Positions 41,863 through 50,900 of a stretch of DNA of 64,000 nt are shown in pieces. How positions within the stretch are numbered: the first letter of the stretch is position 1; each line of letters opens with the position of its first letter. The notes beneath the pieces were generated by a model. The model did not search any database, was not told the DNA's origin, and saw nothing but the letters and a program-made list of their open reading frames with translations. The translations under genes were made by a program, and so were the position numbers. This DNA comes from Paraburkholderia solitsugae (GTDB lineage Bacteria > Pseudomonadota > Gammaproteobacteria > Burkholderiales > Burkholderiaceae), in NCBI RefSeq assembly GCF_013177695.1, contig NZ_WOEY01000138.1, positions 19,594 through 83,593 of the forward strand, given 5' to 3'.

Positions 41863-42216
41863 TTAACTGCCCCGATAGGTGCTGTACGACCACGGCGACA
41901 CCAGCAGCGGCACGTGATAGTGCGCGCCGGCATCGGCCACGCCGAAGCGCAACACGACGCGATCGACAAAACGCGGCTCCGGCACCTTCGTGCCGATCGA
42001 GGCGAAGTAATCGCCGGCGCCGAACACGAGTTCGTATTCGCCCGGGACCAATGCGTCGCCTTCGAGCAGCGGCTGGTCGCAGCGGCCGTCGTCATTGGTG
42101 GTGGTGGTTTTGAGCGCGCGGCGAGTGTCGCCGGAGAGCGCAAAGAGTTCGACCTTGATGCCCGCGCCAGGACGGCCGTTCGCGGTGTCGAGCACATGGG
42201 TAGTGAGCTTTCCCAT
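41863..42216 (-). CDS. uraH: 5-hydroxyisourate hydrolase (transthyretin-like)
   Basis: A 117-residue enzyme that hydrolyses 5-hydroxyisourate to OHCU. It begins MGKLTTHVLDTANGRPGAGI, contains ELVFGAGDYFAS, HYHVPLLVSPWSYSTYRGS and ends with the YRGS motif that defines HIUases rather than transthyretins. Start ATG 42216 follows AAGGA; an ATG/other start two codons upstream is less likely. It lies upstream of puuD on the reverse strand. Confidence 0.95.
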   Translation of the reverse strand: MGKLTTHVLDTANGRPGAGIKVELFALSGDTRRALKTTTTNDDGRCDQPLLEGDALVPGEYELVFGAGDYFASIGTKVPEPRFVDRVVLRFGVADAGAHYHVPLLVSPWSYSTYRGS

Positions 42217-42731
42217 TCGCAATTTTCCTTATGTGGATGCGAGGTTTCGGCGGCGGCCCGATCCAGAATACGTTGCGGCGGATCGAGGCTCCACGTCAGT
42301 GGCTACATACCCGTCGGCGAATTGAAGCGAGCGCCGTGGCAGTCATTGTAAAAAGGATGTTCCCCTCAGCGCGCGCGAGATAGGAAAGATAATACCTGGC
42401 GCATGACAGACAGCCTGTTGAAAGCCACATTGAGTCGATTCGTTCGACTATTGCCGTGCATTTAATCGTACCGGCGCCAAAAAGGGGCCACTATATCGAT
42501 AGCGTGAGGTTGAGTATCGCACTGGCGCGAGTTGTCAGCATTATTTTGGCCGTCGAAGGTTACACCTGTGCGCCGCGCCGAACCTGAGTGAAGCGCGGCA
42601 CACCCCGAAGACGGCGGAAGCACGCTGGGTAACCGGGCCAACGGCGTTCGACGGGACGCGGCGGCACGGTTGACGTGCCGTCACATCGCGTTCGAACGGC
42701 TTTGCACGGAAGCAATGAAGCGGAGAAACGA
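42217..42731. other. 515-bp divergent intergenic region between uraH and deaminase genes
   Basis: Bears the start regions of both divergent transcripts. I see an AT-rich core around 42490-42555 with partial dyads (for example TATATCGATA at 42493) but no promoter clear enough to call. GGAG at 42722-42725 is the ribosome site of the deaminase. Confidence 0.35.
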
Positions 42732-44138
42732 ATGACGATGGAGCAGGCGGCTAATCAGCCGAACCAGGCAAACAAGCCGAAGAAAACGATGTTGGTGAAG
42801 CACGCGGACGTGCTGGTCACGATGGACGGCGCCCGGCGCGAACTGCGCGACGGCGGCATGTACATCGAGGACAACCGCATCGTCGCGGTCGGACCGACGG
42901 CGGAGTTGCCGCAAACGGCCGACGAAGTGCTGGACATGCGCGGCCACCTGGTGATTCCAGGGCTGGTGAACACGCATCATCATATGTATCAGAGCCTGAC
43001 GCGCGCGATTCCGGCCGCGCAGAACGCCGAGTTGTTCGGCTGGCTGACCAACCTCTATAAGGTGTGGGCGAACCTCACACCGGAGATGATCGAAGTCTCG
43101 ACGTTGACGGCAATGGCTGAGCTCTTGCTGTCCGGTTGCACGACCTCGAGTGACCACTTGTATATCTACCCGAACGGCAGCCGCCTCGACGACAGCATCG
43201 GCGCGGCGCGGCGGATCGGCATGCGTTTTCACGCCGCGCGCGGCAGCATGAGCGTGGGGCAGAAGGACGGCGGGTTGCCGCCCGATTCGGTGGTCGAGCG
43301 TGAAGCGGACATCCTGAAGGACACGCAGCGTCTGATCGAAACGTACAACGACGAAGGGCGCTACGCGATGCTGCGCGTGGTGGTGGCGCCGTGCTCGCCG
43401 TTCTCGGTGAGCCGCGATTTGATGCGCGAATCGGCGGTGATGGCGCGGCATTACGGTGTGTCGATGCACACGCACCTGGCGGAGAACGTCAATGACATCG
43501 CGTATAGCCGCGAGAAGTTCGGCATGACGCCGGCGGAGTATGCGGAGGACCTGGGCTGGGTCGGTCACGACGTGTGGCATGCGCACTGTGTACAACTCGA
43601 CGACGCGGGCATCGAACTGTTCGCCCGCACGGGGACAGGCGTCGCGCATTGCCCGTGTTCGAACATGCGGCTCGCGTCGGGCATTGCGCCAGTCAAGCGG
43701 ATGCGCCTTGCGGGGGTGCCGGTGGGTTTGGGCGTCGACGGGTCGGCGTCGAACGATGGCGCGCAAATGGTCGCCGAAGTGCGTCAGGCGCTGCTGCTGC
43801 AGCGTGTCGGTTTCGGCCCGGACGCGATGACCGCGCGTGAAGCGCTGGAGATTGCGACGCTAGGCGGCGCGAAGGTGCTCAATCGCGACGACATCGGCGC
43901 GTTGGCGCAGGGCATGGCAGCGGATTTCGTGTCCTTCGATCTGCGTCAGCCGCTGTTTGCCGGCGCGTTGCACGATCCGGTCGCGGCACTGGTGTTCTGC
44001 GCGCCGTCGCAGGTGAGCCATAGCGTGATCGGCGGCAAGGTGGTGGTGAAGAATGGTCAGTTGACGACGCTGGAACTCGGACCGGTCATCGAGCAGCACA
44101 ACCGGTTGGCGAAGACGCTTTACGAAGCAGCAGCGTAA
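42732..44138 (+). CDS. 8-oxoguanine / guanine-type deaminase (amidohydrolase)
   Basis: A 468-residue metal-dependent amidohydrolase of the AtzA/TrzN group. Metal ligands: HHHM in VIPGLVNTHHHMYQ, His in SMHTHLAENV, His in WHAHCVQLDD and Asp in GLGVDGSASND. The patterns SGCTTSSDHLYIYPNG and HCPCSNMRLASG are those of 8-oxoguanine deaminases, which release ammonia to give urate. GGAG precedes ATG 42732. Its position between uraH-puuD and the purine importer supports a purine substrate; guanine itself remains possible. Confidence 0.9.
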   Translation: MTMEQAANQPNQANKPKKTMLVKHADVLVTMDGARRELRDGGMYIEDNRIVAVGPTAELPQTADEVLDMRGHLVIPGLVNTHHHMYQSLTRAIPAAQNAELFGWLTNLYKVWANLTPEMIEVSTLTAMAELLLSGCTTSSDHLYIYPNGSRLDDSIGAARRIGMRFHAARGSMSVGQKDGGLPPDSVVEREADILKDTQRLIETYNDEGRYAMLRVVVAPCSPFSVSRDLMRESAVMARHYGVSMHTHLAENVNDIAYSREKFGMTPAEYAEDLGWVGHDVWHAHCVQLDDAGIELFARTGTGVAHCPCSNMRLASGIAPVKRMRLAGVPVGLGVDGSASNDGAQMVAEVRQALLLQRVGFGPDAMTAREALEIATLGGAKVLNRDDIGALAQGMAADFVSFDLRQPLFAGALHDPVAALVFCAPSQVSHSVIGGKVVVKNGQLTTLELGPVIEQHNRLAKTLYEAAA

Positions 44139-44174
44139 GCGCAATGATGGAGTAAAGGCGGAATAGAAGAAGCA

Positions 44175-44213
44175 GGTCTATCGGCATCCACGAAGATTGG
44201 ATGCCGATAGACC
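44175..44213. terminator. perfect 15-bp stem between convergent deaminase and LysR genes
   Basis: GGTCTATCGGCATCC (44175-44189) and its exact complement (44199-44213) with a 9-nt loop. It is in the 87-bp gap between two converging genes. There is no T-run, so it may be a bidirectional terminator or transcript-stabilising hairpin. Confidence 0.55.
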
Positions 44214-44225
44214 GCAGCACAAGGA

Positions 44226-45158
44226 TTAAGGCTTATCGATCAACGTCTTGGTCGCCTCGGCAACCAGACTGCGCAGCCAGCGCACTTCGTCAGAGTAATG
44301 CACGCGCTCGTGCCACAGCTGGTAGTACTGCATCGGTGGGAAATCGAGCGGGGCGGGTACCACGGTCAGCGGCAGGAACTTGGCGTAGTAGTCAGCAAAC
44401 AGGCGCGTTGTCGTGAAGATCAGATCGGACTTGATCAGCACGTAAGGCGCCAGATTGAAGTACGGCAACGTGACGACCACGTGACGCTTTAACCGTTCGC
44501 GCGCGAGATGCACGTCAATCGCGCCGCGTTGGCCCACCGAGTAAGGAGTAGGCGCAAGATGCGGCGCATTCAGATACTGGTCGAGCGTCAACCCGCCGCG
44601 TTTGGCGAACGGATGCGCATTGCTCATCAGGCAGACGATCTGATCGACGAACAGGTTCGACAGGTGCAATTGCTCCGGCGGTTCCGGCCAGTTGCCGACC
44701 ACGATGTCGAGCTTGCCGTCCTCGAGCGCGAGTTCGTAGTCGAATGCCGGCCCGAGCGAGTGAAATTCAAGCGTCGCGTTCGGCGCGGCCTGACGAAAGC
44801 GTTCCACCACCGTCGGCACGAACAGCACGTTCAGGTAGTCCGGGCAGCCGATCCGATAACAGCGGATCGAGGTTGCCGGATCGAAGTTGTGCTGCTGGAA
44901 CTTGATGCGTTCGATTTCGCGCAGCGCGTTTTGCACCGGTTCGAGCAGGCGCAGGCCGTACTCGGTCGGCACCATGCCGGATTTGCCGCGCACCAGCAGC
45001 GGGTCGCCAGTGATGTCGCGCAAGCGGCGCAGCGCCGCGCTGATGGCGGGTTGCGATTGATTCAGTTTGACGGCCGCGCGCGTGACGCTGCGTTCCATCA
45101 ATAGGGTGTGCAAGACGCGTAATAGATACGTATCGATCGCCTCGCGTTGCTGGCTCAT
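44226..45158 (-). CDS. LysR family transcriptional regulator
   Basis: A 310-residue regulator: helix-turn-helix in MERSVTRAAVKLNQSQPAIS, followed by RRLRDITGDPLLVRGKSGM and a substrate-binding domain with LEFHSLGPAFDYELALEDGK. This is the NodD/NahR-like N-terminal pattern (QSQPAISAALRRLR). ATG 45158 begins MSQQREAIDTYLLRV. It is divergent from the BMP-type purine importer and convergent with the deaminase gene, so it probably senses a purine intermediate and controls one or both. Confidence 0.9.
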   Translation of the reverse strand: MSQQREAIDTYLLRVLHTLLMERSVTRAAVKLNQSQPAISAALRRLRDITGDPLLVRGKSGMVPTEYGLRLLEPVQNALREIERIKFQQHNFDPATSIRCYRIGCPDYLNVLFVPTVVERFRQAAPNATLEFHSLGPAFDYELALEDGKLDIVVGNWPEPPEQLHLSNLFVDQIVCLMSNAHPFAKRGGLTLDQYLNAPHLAPTPYSVGQRGAIDVHLARERLKRHVVVTLPYFNLAPYVLIKSDLIFTTTRLFADYYAKFLPLTVVPAPLDFPPMQYYQLWHERVHYSDEVRWLRSLVAEATKTLIDKP

Positions 45159-45409
45159 GACTTCTCCGAAATATATGTTCTGGCTGATCGAACGGGCGTG
45201 GGTATATATGACTTTTAATATGAACGTGGCGCCAAGTCAAGAGTGGGATACCCGCAGAGCACGCTGCGGCGGGGGTTTGCGGGGAATTTTGGCGGCTCGA
45301 CTGACTGGGTCGAATTAGGTATTGTCATCCGGTTGTGGTGACGGATCGCCCACTGACAGGGCGGGCGGACGCGCTGTAACCGGCAGTCTCTGACGTACTA
45401 CGGAATCAC

Positions 45410-47011
45410 ATGAGCGACTCTTCTTATAGCGACGGCGCCGCCGCGCAGCCGGCAAACAGGCCGGAACAGACGGCGCCCCGGTTGATGCTTCAGGGCATCA
45501 CCAAACAATATCCGGCCGTGCGCGCCAACGACGACGTCACGTTGATCGTCGCGCCGGGTGAAATCCATGCTGTGCTCGGCGAAAACGGCGCCGGCAAAAG
45601 CACGTTGATGAAAATCATCTACGGCGCGGTGCGGCCCGATGCCGGCGAGATCCGCTGGGAAGGCCAGCCGGTCGAGATCGCGAGCCCAGCGGCCGCGCGC
45701 AAGCTCGGTATCGGCATGGTGTTCCAGCATTTTTCGCTGTTCGAGACGCTTACGGTCGGCGAAAACATCGCGCTCGCGCTCGACGAACCTTTCGATCTGA
45801 AGACGCTGTCCAAGCGTATCCGCGAAGTCTCCGCCGACTACGGCCTCGACATCGACCCGCAACGTCACGTGCATAGCCTGACAGTGGGCGAGCGGCAACG
45901 CGTTGAAATCGTGCGCTGCCTGCTGCAGAACCCGCGTCTCCTGATCATGGACGAACCGACTTCGGTGCTCACGCCGCAAGCGGTCCGCAAGCTCTTCGAG
46001 ACGCTGCGGCGTCTCGCGGCGGAAGGGTGCAGCATCCTCTACATCAGCCACAAACTCGACGAAATCCAGGAGCTGTGCGACACCGCGACGGTGATGCGTG
46101 GCGGCCGCGTGACCGGTCACGTGACGCCGAAAGAAGAGACGCATGCGTCGCTCGCGCAGTTGATGGTCGGCCATTCGCTGCCCGATTACACGCGTCGTGA
46201 ACACACACCGGGCGCCGTGCTGCTCGAGGTGAAGCAGTTGTCGGTGGAAAGCGACGATCCGTTCGGCACCTCGCTTAACAACGTGTCATTCGGCGTGCAT
46301 GCGGGCGAGATCTTCGGCATCGCGGGGGTGTCGGGCAACGGGCAAGCTGAATTGCTGTCGGCACTCTCGGGTGAAAAGCGCGGCACGCGTGCCGACGCGG
46401 TCACGATCTGCGGCAAGGCGGCAGGGCGGTTAGGGGCGGGCGGCCGGCGCGCGCTCGGTTTCGGTTTTGTGCCGGAAGAGCGCCTGGGCCGCGGCGCGGT
46501 GCCGGCCATGACGCTGTCGGAAAACGCGCTGCTCACGGCGCATCGTCAGCAGATGGTGAACGCTGGCTGGATCAAGGCGGGCGCGATGCGCGCCTTCGCC
46601 CAGCGCTGTATCGAAGCCTTCGACGTTCGCTGTGGCGGCGCCGAAGCGCTGGCGCAAAGTCTTTCCGGCGGCAATCTGCAGAAATACATCATGGGCCGCG
46701 AGATTCTGCAGGCGCCCAAGGTATTGGTGGTCGCGCAGCCGACCTGGGGCGTCGACGTCGGCGCGTCGGCTTTCATTCGTCAGCAGTTGCTCGACCTGTC
46801 GGCGCGCGGCGTGGCGATTCTGGTGATTTCGGAGGAGCTGGAAGAGCTGTTCGACATCTGCGATCGTATCGCGGTGCTTGCAGGCGGCAGGCTTTCGCCA
46901 GTGCGCGCCACGGGGGCGACTAACGCCGAGGAAATCGGCCGCTGGATGGCCGGCCTGTTCGGCGACCGCGAGGGCGCGGCGCCTTCGGCGGAGCAGCCGG
47001 CGCATGCCTGA
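45410..47011 (+). CDS. BMP-type (nucleoside/purine) ABC importer, tandem ATP-binding protein
   Basis: A 533-residue ATPase with two nucleotide-binding domains, as in sugar and nucleoside importers. Domain 1: Walker A GENGAGKST, signature LTVGERQRVEIVR, Walker B LLIMDEPTS. Domain 2: GVSGNGQAELLSALSG (degenerate Walker A), signature SLSGGNLQKYIMGRE, and QPTWGVDVGA. The first 25 residues are a low-complexity leader. Next are two permeases and a BMP binding protein, the arrangement of YufNOPQ/NupNOPQ nucleoside transporters. Confidence 0.92.
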   Translation: MSDSSYSDGAAAQPANRPEQTAPRLMLQGITKQYPAVRANDDVTLIVAPGEIHAVLGENGAGKSTLMKIIYGAVRPDAGEIRWEGQPVEIASPAAARKLGIGMVFQHFSLFETLTVGENIALALDEPFDLKTLSKRIREVSADYGLDIDPQRHVHSLTVGERQRVEIVRCLLQNPRLLIMDEPTSVLTPQAVRKLFETLRRLAAEGCSILYISHKLDEIQELCDTATVMRGGRVTGHVTPKEETHASLAQLMVGHSLPDYTRREHTPGAVLLEVKQLSVESDDPFGTSLNNVSFGVHAGEIFGIAGVSGNGQAELLSALSGEKRGTRADAVTICGKAAGRLGAGGRRALGFGFVPEERLGRGAVPAMTLSENALLTAHRQQMVNAGWIKAGAMRAFAQRCIEAFDVRCGGAEALAQSLSGGNLQKYIMGREILQAPKVLVVAQPTWGVDVGASAFIRQQLLDLSARGVAILVISEELEELFDICDRIAVLAGGRLSPVRATGATNAEEIGRWMAGLFGDREGAAPSAEQPAHA

Positions 47012-47102
47012 GTAGATAGATGCGCGATCGGATCGCTGATCGACGCTAAAGCACCAGAAGCACAAGAACCAGACCTAAGCACTCACATAAGCGCACGCTC
47101 CC

Positions 47103-48200
47103 ATGATTCTTCCGTATCGACTCGAAGCACGCACGACGCCGTCGCGCACGATGCAGCTTGCCGTGCCCCTGATCGCCGCGTTGCTCACGCTCGCGATCGG
47201 CTTCCTGATCTTCAGCCTCGTCGGCCGTGATCCGCTCGAAGCCATGCACGCGTTTTTCATCGAACCGCTCTCCAGCGTGAACGGCTGGTCCGAACTGCTG
47301 CTGAAGGCTTCGCCGTTGTGCCTGATCGGCCTTGGCCTCGCGATCGGTTATCGCGCCAACGTCTGGAACATCGGCGCTGAAGGGCAGATGCTGCTCGGCG
47401 GCATCGCCGCCAGCGGCGTCGCGATCTATTTCGATCAGGCCACCGGCTGGTGGATTCTGCCGACCATGATGATCGCCGGCGTGCTCGGCGGCATGGCGTG
47501 GGCCGCGATCCCCGCGCTGCTGAAAAGCCGTTTCAACACCAATGAGATTCTCGTCAGCCTGATGCTCACGTATGTGGCCACGCAGCTGCTGATCTATCTG
47601 GTGAGCGGCCCGTGGCGCGATCCGCAGGGCATGAACTTCCCGCTCTCGGAGATGTTCAGCGGCGACGCGCTCTACCCGACCTTCGCCGGCGACTGGCACT
47701 GGAAATGGCTGCGCGGCACGCGGCTGAACGCGTCCGTGTTCGTCACCCTGATCGCGATCCCGTGCGTGTGGCTGTTCATGCGCAAGAGCTTTGCGGGCTA
47801 CCGGATGAACGTCGGCGGTCTGGCGCCGCTCGCCGCGCGCTACGCCGGTTTCTCCGACAAGAAGACCATCTGGACGTCGCTTCTGATCAGCGGCGGTCTG
47901 GCGGGCCTCGCCGGCATGGGCGAGATCGCCGGTCCGATCGGCCAGTTGCAGGCGACATGGTCGCCGGGCTACGGCTTCACCGCGATCATCGTCGTATTCG
48001 TCGGACGATTGCATCCGGTCGGTATCGTGCTCGCGAGCCTTTTGATGGCGCTGTTATACCTCGGCGGCGAAGCGGTGCAGACCTCGATGCAATTGCCGCA
48101 GGCGCTTTCCGGCGTGTTCCAGGGGTTATTGCTGTTCTGCCTGCTGGGTGCTGACCTGTTCGTGAACTATCGCGTGCGCCGCCGAACACTGGCCGCGTAA
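47103..48200 (+). CDS. BMP-type ABC importer permease 1 (YufP-like)
   Basis: A 365-residue polytopic permease of the BPD_transp_2 family. It has NIGAEGQMLLGGIAA (the family motif after the first helices), then LLKSRFNTNEILVSLMLTYV and AARYAGFSDKKTIWTSLLISGG. Roughly nine hydrophobic segments. Gap of 91 bp after the ATPase gene; ATG 47103 has no strong ribosome site. It pairs with the 48239 permease. Confidence 0.92.
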   Translation: MILPYRLEARTTPSRTMQLAVPLIAALLTLAIGFLIFSLVGRDPLEAMHAFFIEPLSSVNGWSELLLKASPLCLIGLGLAIGYRANVWNIGAEGQMLLGGIAASGVAIYFDQATGWWILPTMMIAGVLGGMAWAAIPALLKSRFNTNEILVSLMLTYVATQLLIYLVSGPWRDPQGMNFPLSEMFSGDALYPTFAGDWHWKWLRGTRLNASVFVTLIAIPCVWLFMRKSFAGYRMNVGGLAPLAARYAGFSDKKTIWTSLLISGGLAGLAGMGEIAGPIGQLQATWSPGYGFTAIIVVFVGRLHPVGIVLASLLMALLYLGGEAVQTSMQLPQALSGVFQGLLLFCLLGADLFVNYRVRRRTLAA

Positions 48201-48238
48201 GTCCACTCATTCGCTACTGATTTTCCCGCCAGGTCTCC

Positions 48239-49168
48239 ATGGATATTCAACAAGCCAGCGCGCTCACCTCGAGCGCCGTTACCGCCGCGATCCCGCTGAT
48301 GTTCGCGGGCGCAGGCGAACTCATCACCGAGAAGTCGGGTGTGCTCAACCTCGGTGTCGAAGGCATGATGCTGATGGGCGCGGTGACCGGCTACGCGGTC
48401 ACCGCGATTACCGGCAGCCCGTGGCTCGGCGTGGTCGCCGCGATCGGCGCGGGTCTCGCGATGTCGCTGCTGTTCGCGTTCCTCACGCTGACCATGCTCG
48501 CCAACCAGGTTGCCACCGGTTTGTCGCTGACGATCTTCGGCATTGGCCTGTCGGCCTATGTCGGCAAGCCGTACACGTCGGCAGCCGTGCGCGCCACGAT
48601 CGACACGTGGACCATTCCGGGTCTCTCGAAGATCCCGGTGCTCGGACCCGCGCTCTTCAGCCTCACGCCGCTCGACTACCTCGCGTTCCTGATGTTCGCG
48701 GTGATCTGGTGGTTTCTGTACCGCACGCGTGCGGGCCTCGTGCTGCGCTCGGTCGGCGAATCGCCGCAAGTGGCGCACTCGGTCGGCTTTCCGGTGATCG
48801 GCGTGCGTTACGGCGCAGTGGCCTTCGGCGGCGGCATGGCCGGTCTCGCAGGCGGTTATTACTCGATCGTCAACCTGCACTTGTGGCAGGAGCAGCTCAC
48901 GTCGGGCCGCGGCTGGATCGCGCTCGCCCTGGTGGTGTTCGCGACGTGGCGCCCGGGCCGTCTCTTGATCGGCGCGCTGTTGTTCGGCGCCGTGACCGGC
49001 CTGCAGTTTTACGCTCAGGCCATCGGCGTGCCGGTGCCGACGCAGTTTCTGGCGATGCTGCCGTACGTCGCGACCGTCGTCGTGCTCGTGCTGATTTCGC
49101 GCAACCCGAACACGATTCGTCTGAATGCCCCGGCGTCGCTCGGCAAGCCGTTTTTCTCGGCGGGCTGA
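48239..49168 (+). CDS. BMP-type ABC importer permease 2 (YufQ-like)
   Basis: A 309-residue permease of the same family as its neighbour, with ITEKSGVLNLGVEGMMLMGA near the N-terminus, then GLSLTIFGIGLSAYVG, RTRAGLVLRSVGESPQVAHS and AVAFGGGMAGLAGGYYSI. It forms the translocation pore with the 47103 product. Confidence 0.93.
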   Translation: MDIQQASALTSSAVTAAIPLMFAGAGELITEKSGVLNLGVEGMMLMGAVTGYAVTAITGSPWLGVVAAIGAGLAMSLLFAFLTLTMLANQVATGLSLTIFGIGLSAYVGKPYTSAAVRATIDTWTIPGLSKIPVLGPALFSLTPLDYLAFLMFAVIWWFLYRTRAGLVLRSVGESPQVAHSVGFPVIGVRYGAVAFGGGMAGLAGGYYSIVNLHLWQEQLTSGRGWIALALVVFATWRPGRLLIGALLFGAVTGLQFYAQAIGVPVPTQFLAMLPYVATVVVLVLISRNPNTIRLNAPASLGKPFFSAG

Positions 49169-49235
49169 CACAGGCGTCGTTTCATATGACCGACCACACG
49201 TTTCAAATCACTCGATAAACACGACAGGAGAGAAC

Positions 49236-50330
49236 ATGAAGAGAAGAAATCTGCTGACCGCTTTCGCTTGGGGTGCGGCCTCGCTGGCGCTCGCCGCGCC
49301 GCTCGCGCAAACCGCGCAAGCGGCCGACGCACCGGGCGTCGCGTTCGTCTACCTCGGCAATCCTGGCGATGCCGGCTGGACCTATGCACACGACCAGGGT
49401 TCGAAGGAAGTCGAGGCGAAGTTCGGCAGCAAGATCAAGATCACCCGCATCGAAAACGTGCCGGAATCGGCCGACTCGGAGCGCGTGTTCCGCGATCTGG
49501 CGAACAAGGGCAACAAGATCATCATCGGTTCGAGCTTCGGCTATCAGGACTTCGAACTGAAGGTCGCGAAGGACTTCCCGGACACGGTGTTCCTGCATGC
49601 AACCGGCTACAAGAAGGCGCCGAACTTCGGTACCTATGACGTGCGGATGTATCAGGGTGCGTACCTGGCAGGCGTCGCGGCGGGCTATGTAACGAAGACC
49701 AACACGCTTGGCTTTGTCGCATCGGTGCCGATTCCTGAAGTGGTCCGCAACATCAACGCGTATACGCTCGGCGCGCGTTCGGTGAATCCGAAGATTCACA
49801 CCAAGGTCATCTGGATCAACAGCTGGTTCGATCCGGGCAAGGAAAAGCAGGCTGCTGAAACGCTGATCGGCCAGGGCGCCGACGTGCTGCTGCAAAACAC
49901 CGATTCGAGCGCGACGCTCGCGACGGCTTCGGAAAAGCACGTGTATGCGTTCGGCTGGGATTCGGATATGAAGAAGTTCGGTCCGGATGCGCACCTCGGC
50001 TCGGTGGTCGCGCACTGGGGCGTGTATTACAACGCGGCTATTCAGCAGGTGCTGGACGGCAAGTGGAAGAACGATCCGGTGTGGTGGGGCATTCCGCAGA
50101 AGGCGGTCAATCTTGAAGACCTGAACACGTCGGTGATTTCGGCTGACGCGCAGAAACAGGTCGAGGCGAAGCGTGAGGAACTGGCCGGCGGCAAGTGGGA
50201 CGTGTTCACGGGCCCGATCAAGGATCAGTCCGGCGCGGTGAAGGTGCCGGCTGGTAAGACGCTGGCCGATCCGGAACTGCAACGCCTGAACTGGTATGTG
50301 GAAGGCGTGGACGGCTCACTGCCGAAGTAA
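49236..50330 (+). CDS. BMP family periplasmic binding protein (purine/nucleoside)
   Basis: A 364-residue Bmp/PnrA-type binding protein. The signal peptide ends near QTAQAADAPG. The BMP pattern is clear: VAFVYLGNPGDAGWTYAHDQ, IIIGSSFGYQDFELKVAKDF, VRMYQGAYLAGVAAGYV and QNTDSSATLATASEKH. CAGGAG precedes ATG 49236; a frame from 49125 overlapping permease 2 is rejected. Members bind purine nucleosides or, in proteobacterial relatives beside urate genes, purine bases such as xanthine or urate; the latter is inferred from context. The gene is followed by a 15-bp tandem repeat and a terminator. Confidence 0.92.
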   Translation: MKRRNLLTAFAWGAASLALAAPLAQTAQAADAPGVAFVYLGNPGDAGWTYAHDQGSKEVEAKFGSKIKITRIENVPESADSERVFRDLANKGNKIIIGSSFGYQDFELKVAKDFPDTVFLHATGYKKAPNFGTYDVRMYQGAYLAGVAAGYVTKTNTLGFVASVPIPEVVRNINAYTLGARSVNPKIHTKVIWINSWFDPGKEKQAAETLIGQGADVLLQNTDSSATLATASEKHVYAFGWDSDMKKFGPDAHLGSVVAHWGVYYNAAIQQVLDGKWKNDPVWWGIPQKAVNLEDLNTSVISADAQKQVEAKREELAGGKWDVFTGPIKDQSGAVKVPAGKTLADPELQRLNWYVEGVDGSLPK

Positions 50331-50355
50331 TCCGGCTTTTGCGGTCATCGCGGTC

Positions 50356-50430
50356 GACGGGGTTGCGATTGACGGGGTCGCCACCGACCGGGTAACAATC
50401 GACGGGGTCGCCATCGACCAGGCGGCGGTC
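50356..50430 (+). repeat. 15-bp tandem repeat, five units
   Basis: Five consecutive 15-bp units of the pattern GACGGGGTCGCCATC with substitutions start at 50356, 50371, 50386, 50401 and 50416. They lie between the BMP gene stop and its terminator. Read in the frame of a small open frame they encode pentapeptides of the type DGVAI. Confidence 0.75.
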
Positions 50431-50452
50431 TCAGCAACCGCTGCTTTAAGGC

Positions 50453-50482
50453 GCTGCGTCCACTACGGACGCAGCTTTTTTT
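50453..50482 (+). terminator. rho-independent terminator after BMP operon
   Basis: GCTGCGTCC, loop ACTAC, GGACGCAGC, then eight T residues. Confidence 0.9.
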
Positions 50483-50521
50483 TGCTTCGGATTTTGTGTT
50501 GAACGAGTTTCAGGCGAAGCA

Positions 50522-50728
50522 CTAGTCGATGCGCAGGCCGACCTTGATGGTTACCTGCCAGTAGGCGACCTTGTCATTTTCGATCTGGCCCCGCGTTTCC
50601 GTGACCTCGAACCAGTGCAGATTGCGCAGCGTCTTCGACGCTTTTGTAATCGCGGTGCTGATTGCGTCGTCGATCGATTTGGTCGACGAGCCGGTCAGTT
50701 CGATTTGCTTGTAGACGTGTTCTGACAT
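50522..50728 (-). CDS. dodecin (flavin-storage protein)
   Basis: A 68-residue dodecin that assembles into a flavin-binding dodecamer. The pattern is complete: MSEHVYKQIELTGSSTKSID, DAISTAITKASKTLRNLHWF with the flavin-stacking Trp, and VTETRGQIENDKVAYWQVTI. AGGAGGA precedes ATG 50728. It is a single gene. Confidence 0.95.
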   Translation of the reverse strand: MSEHVYKQIELTGSSTKSIDDAISTAITKASKTLRNLHWFEVTETRGQIENDKVAYWQVTIKVGLRID

Positions 50729-50900
50729 GAACTTCCTCCTTTGACCTCCGTTGGTGTGAAAAAAGTATAGGCAATGGATTGCTGCTGACGTTGCCCGTAT
50801 GAGCGCGTCATGTCACCCATCGCGTGGCCGATATGCCACGGCGAGGCCGGGCCGTTATGATGTCCGCGCAACTCAATCTGAAACCTGACGAGGCTTGAAA

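Noticed and set aside
50356..50430. CRISPR array
   Set aside because: Units are contiguous 15-mers without spacers and there are no cas genes; it is a tandem repeat.
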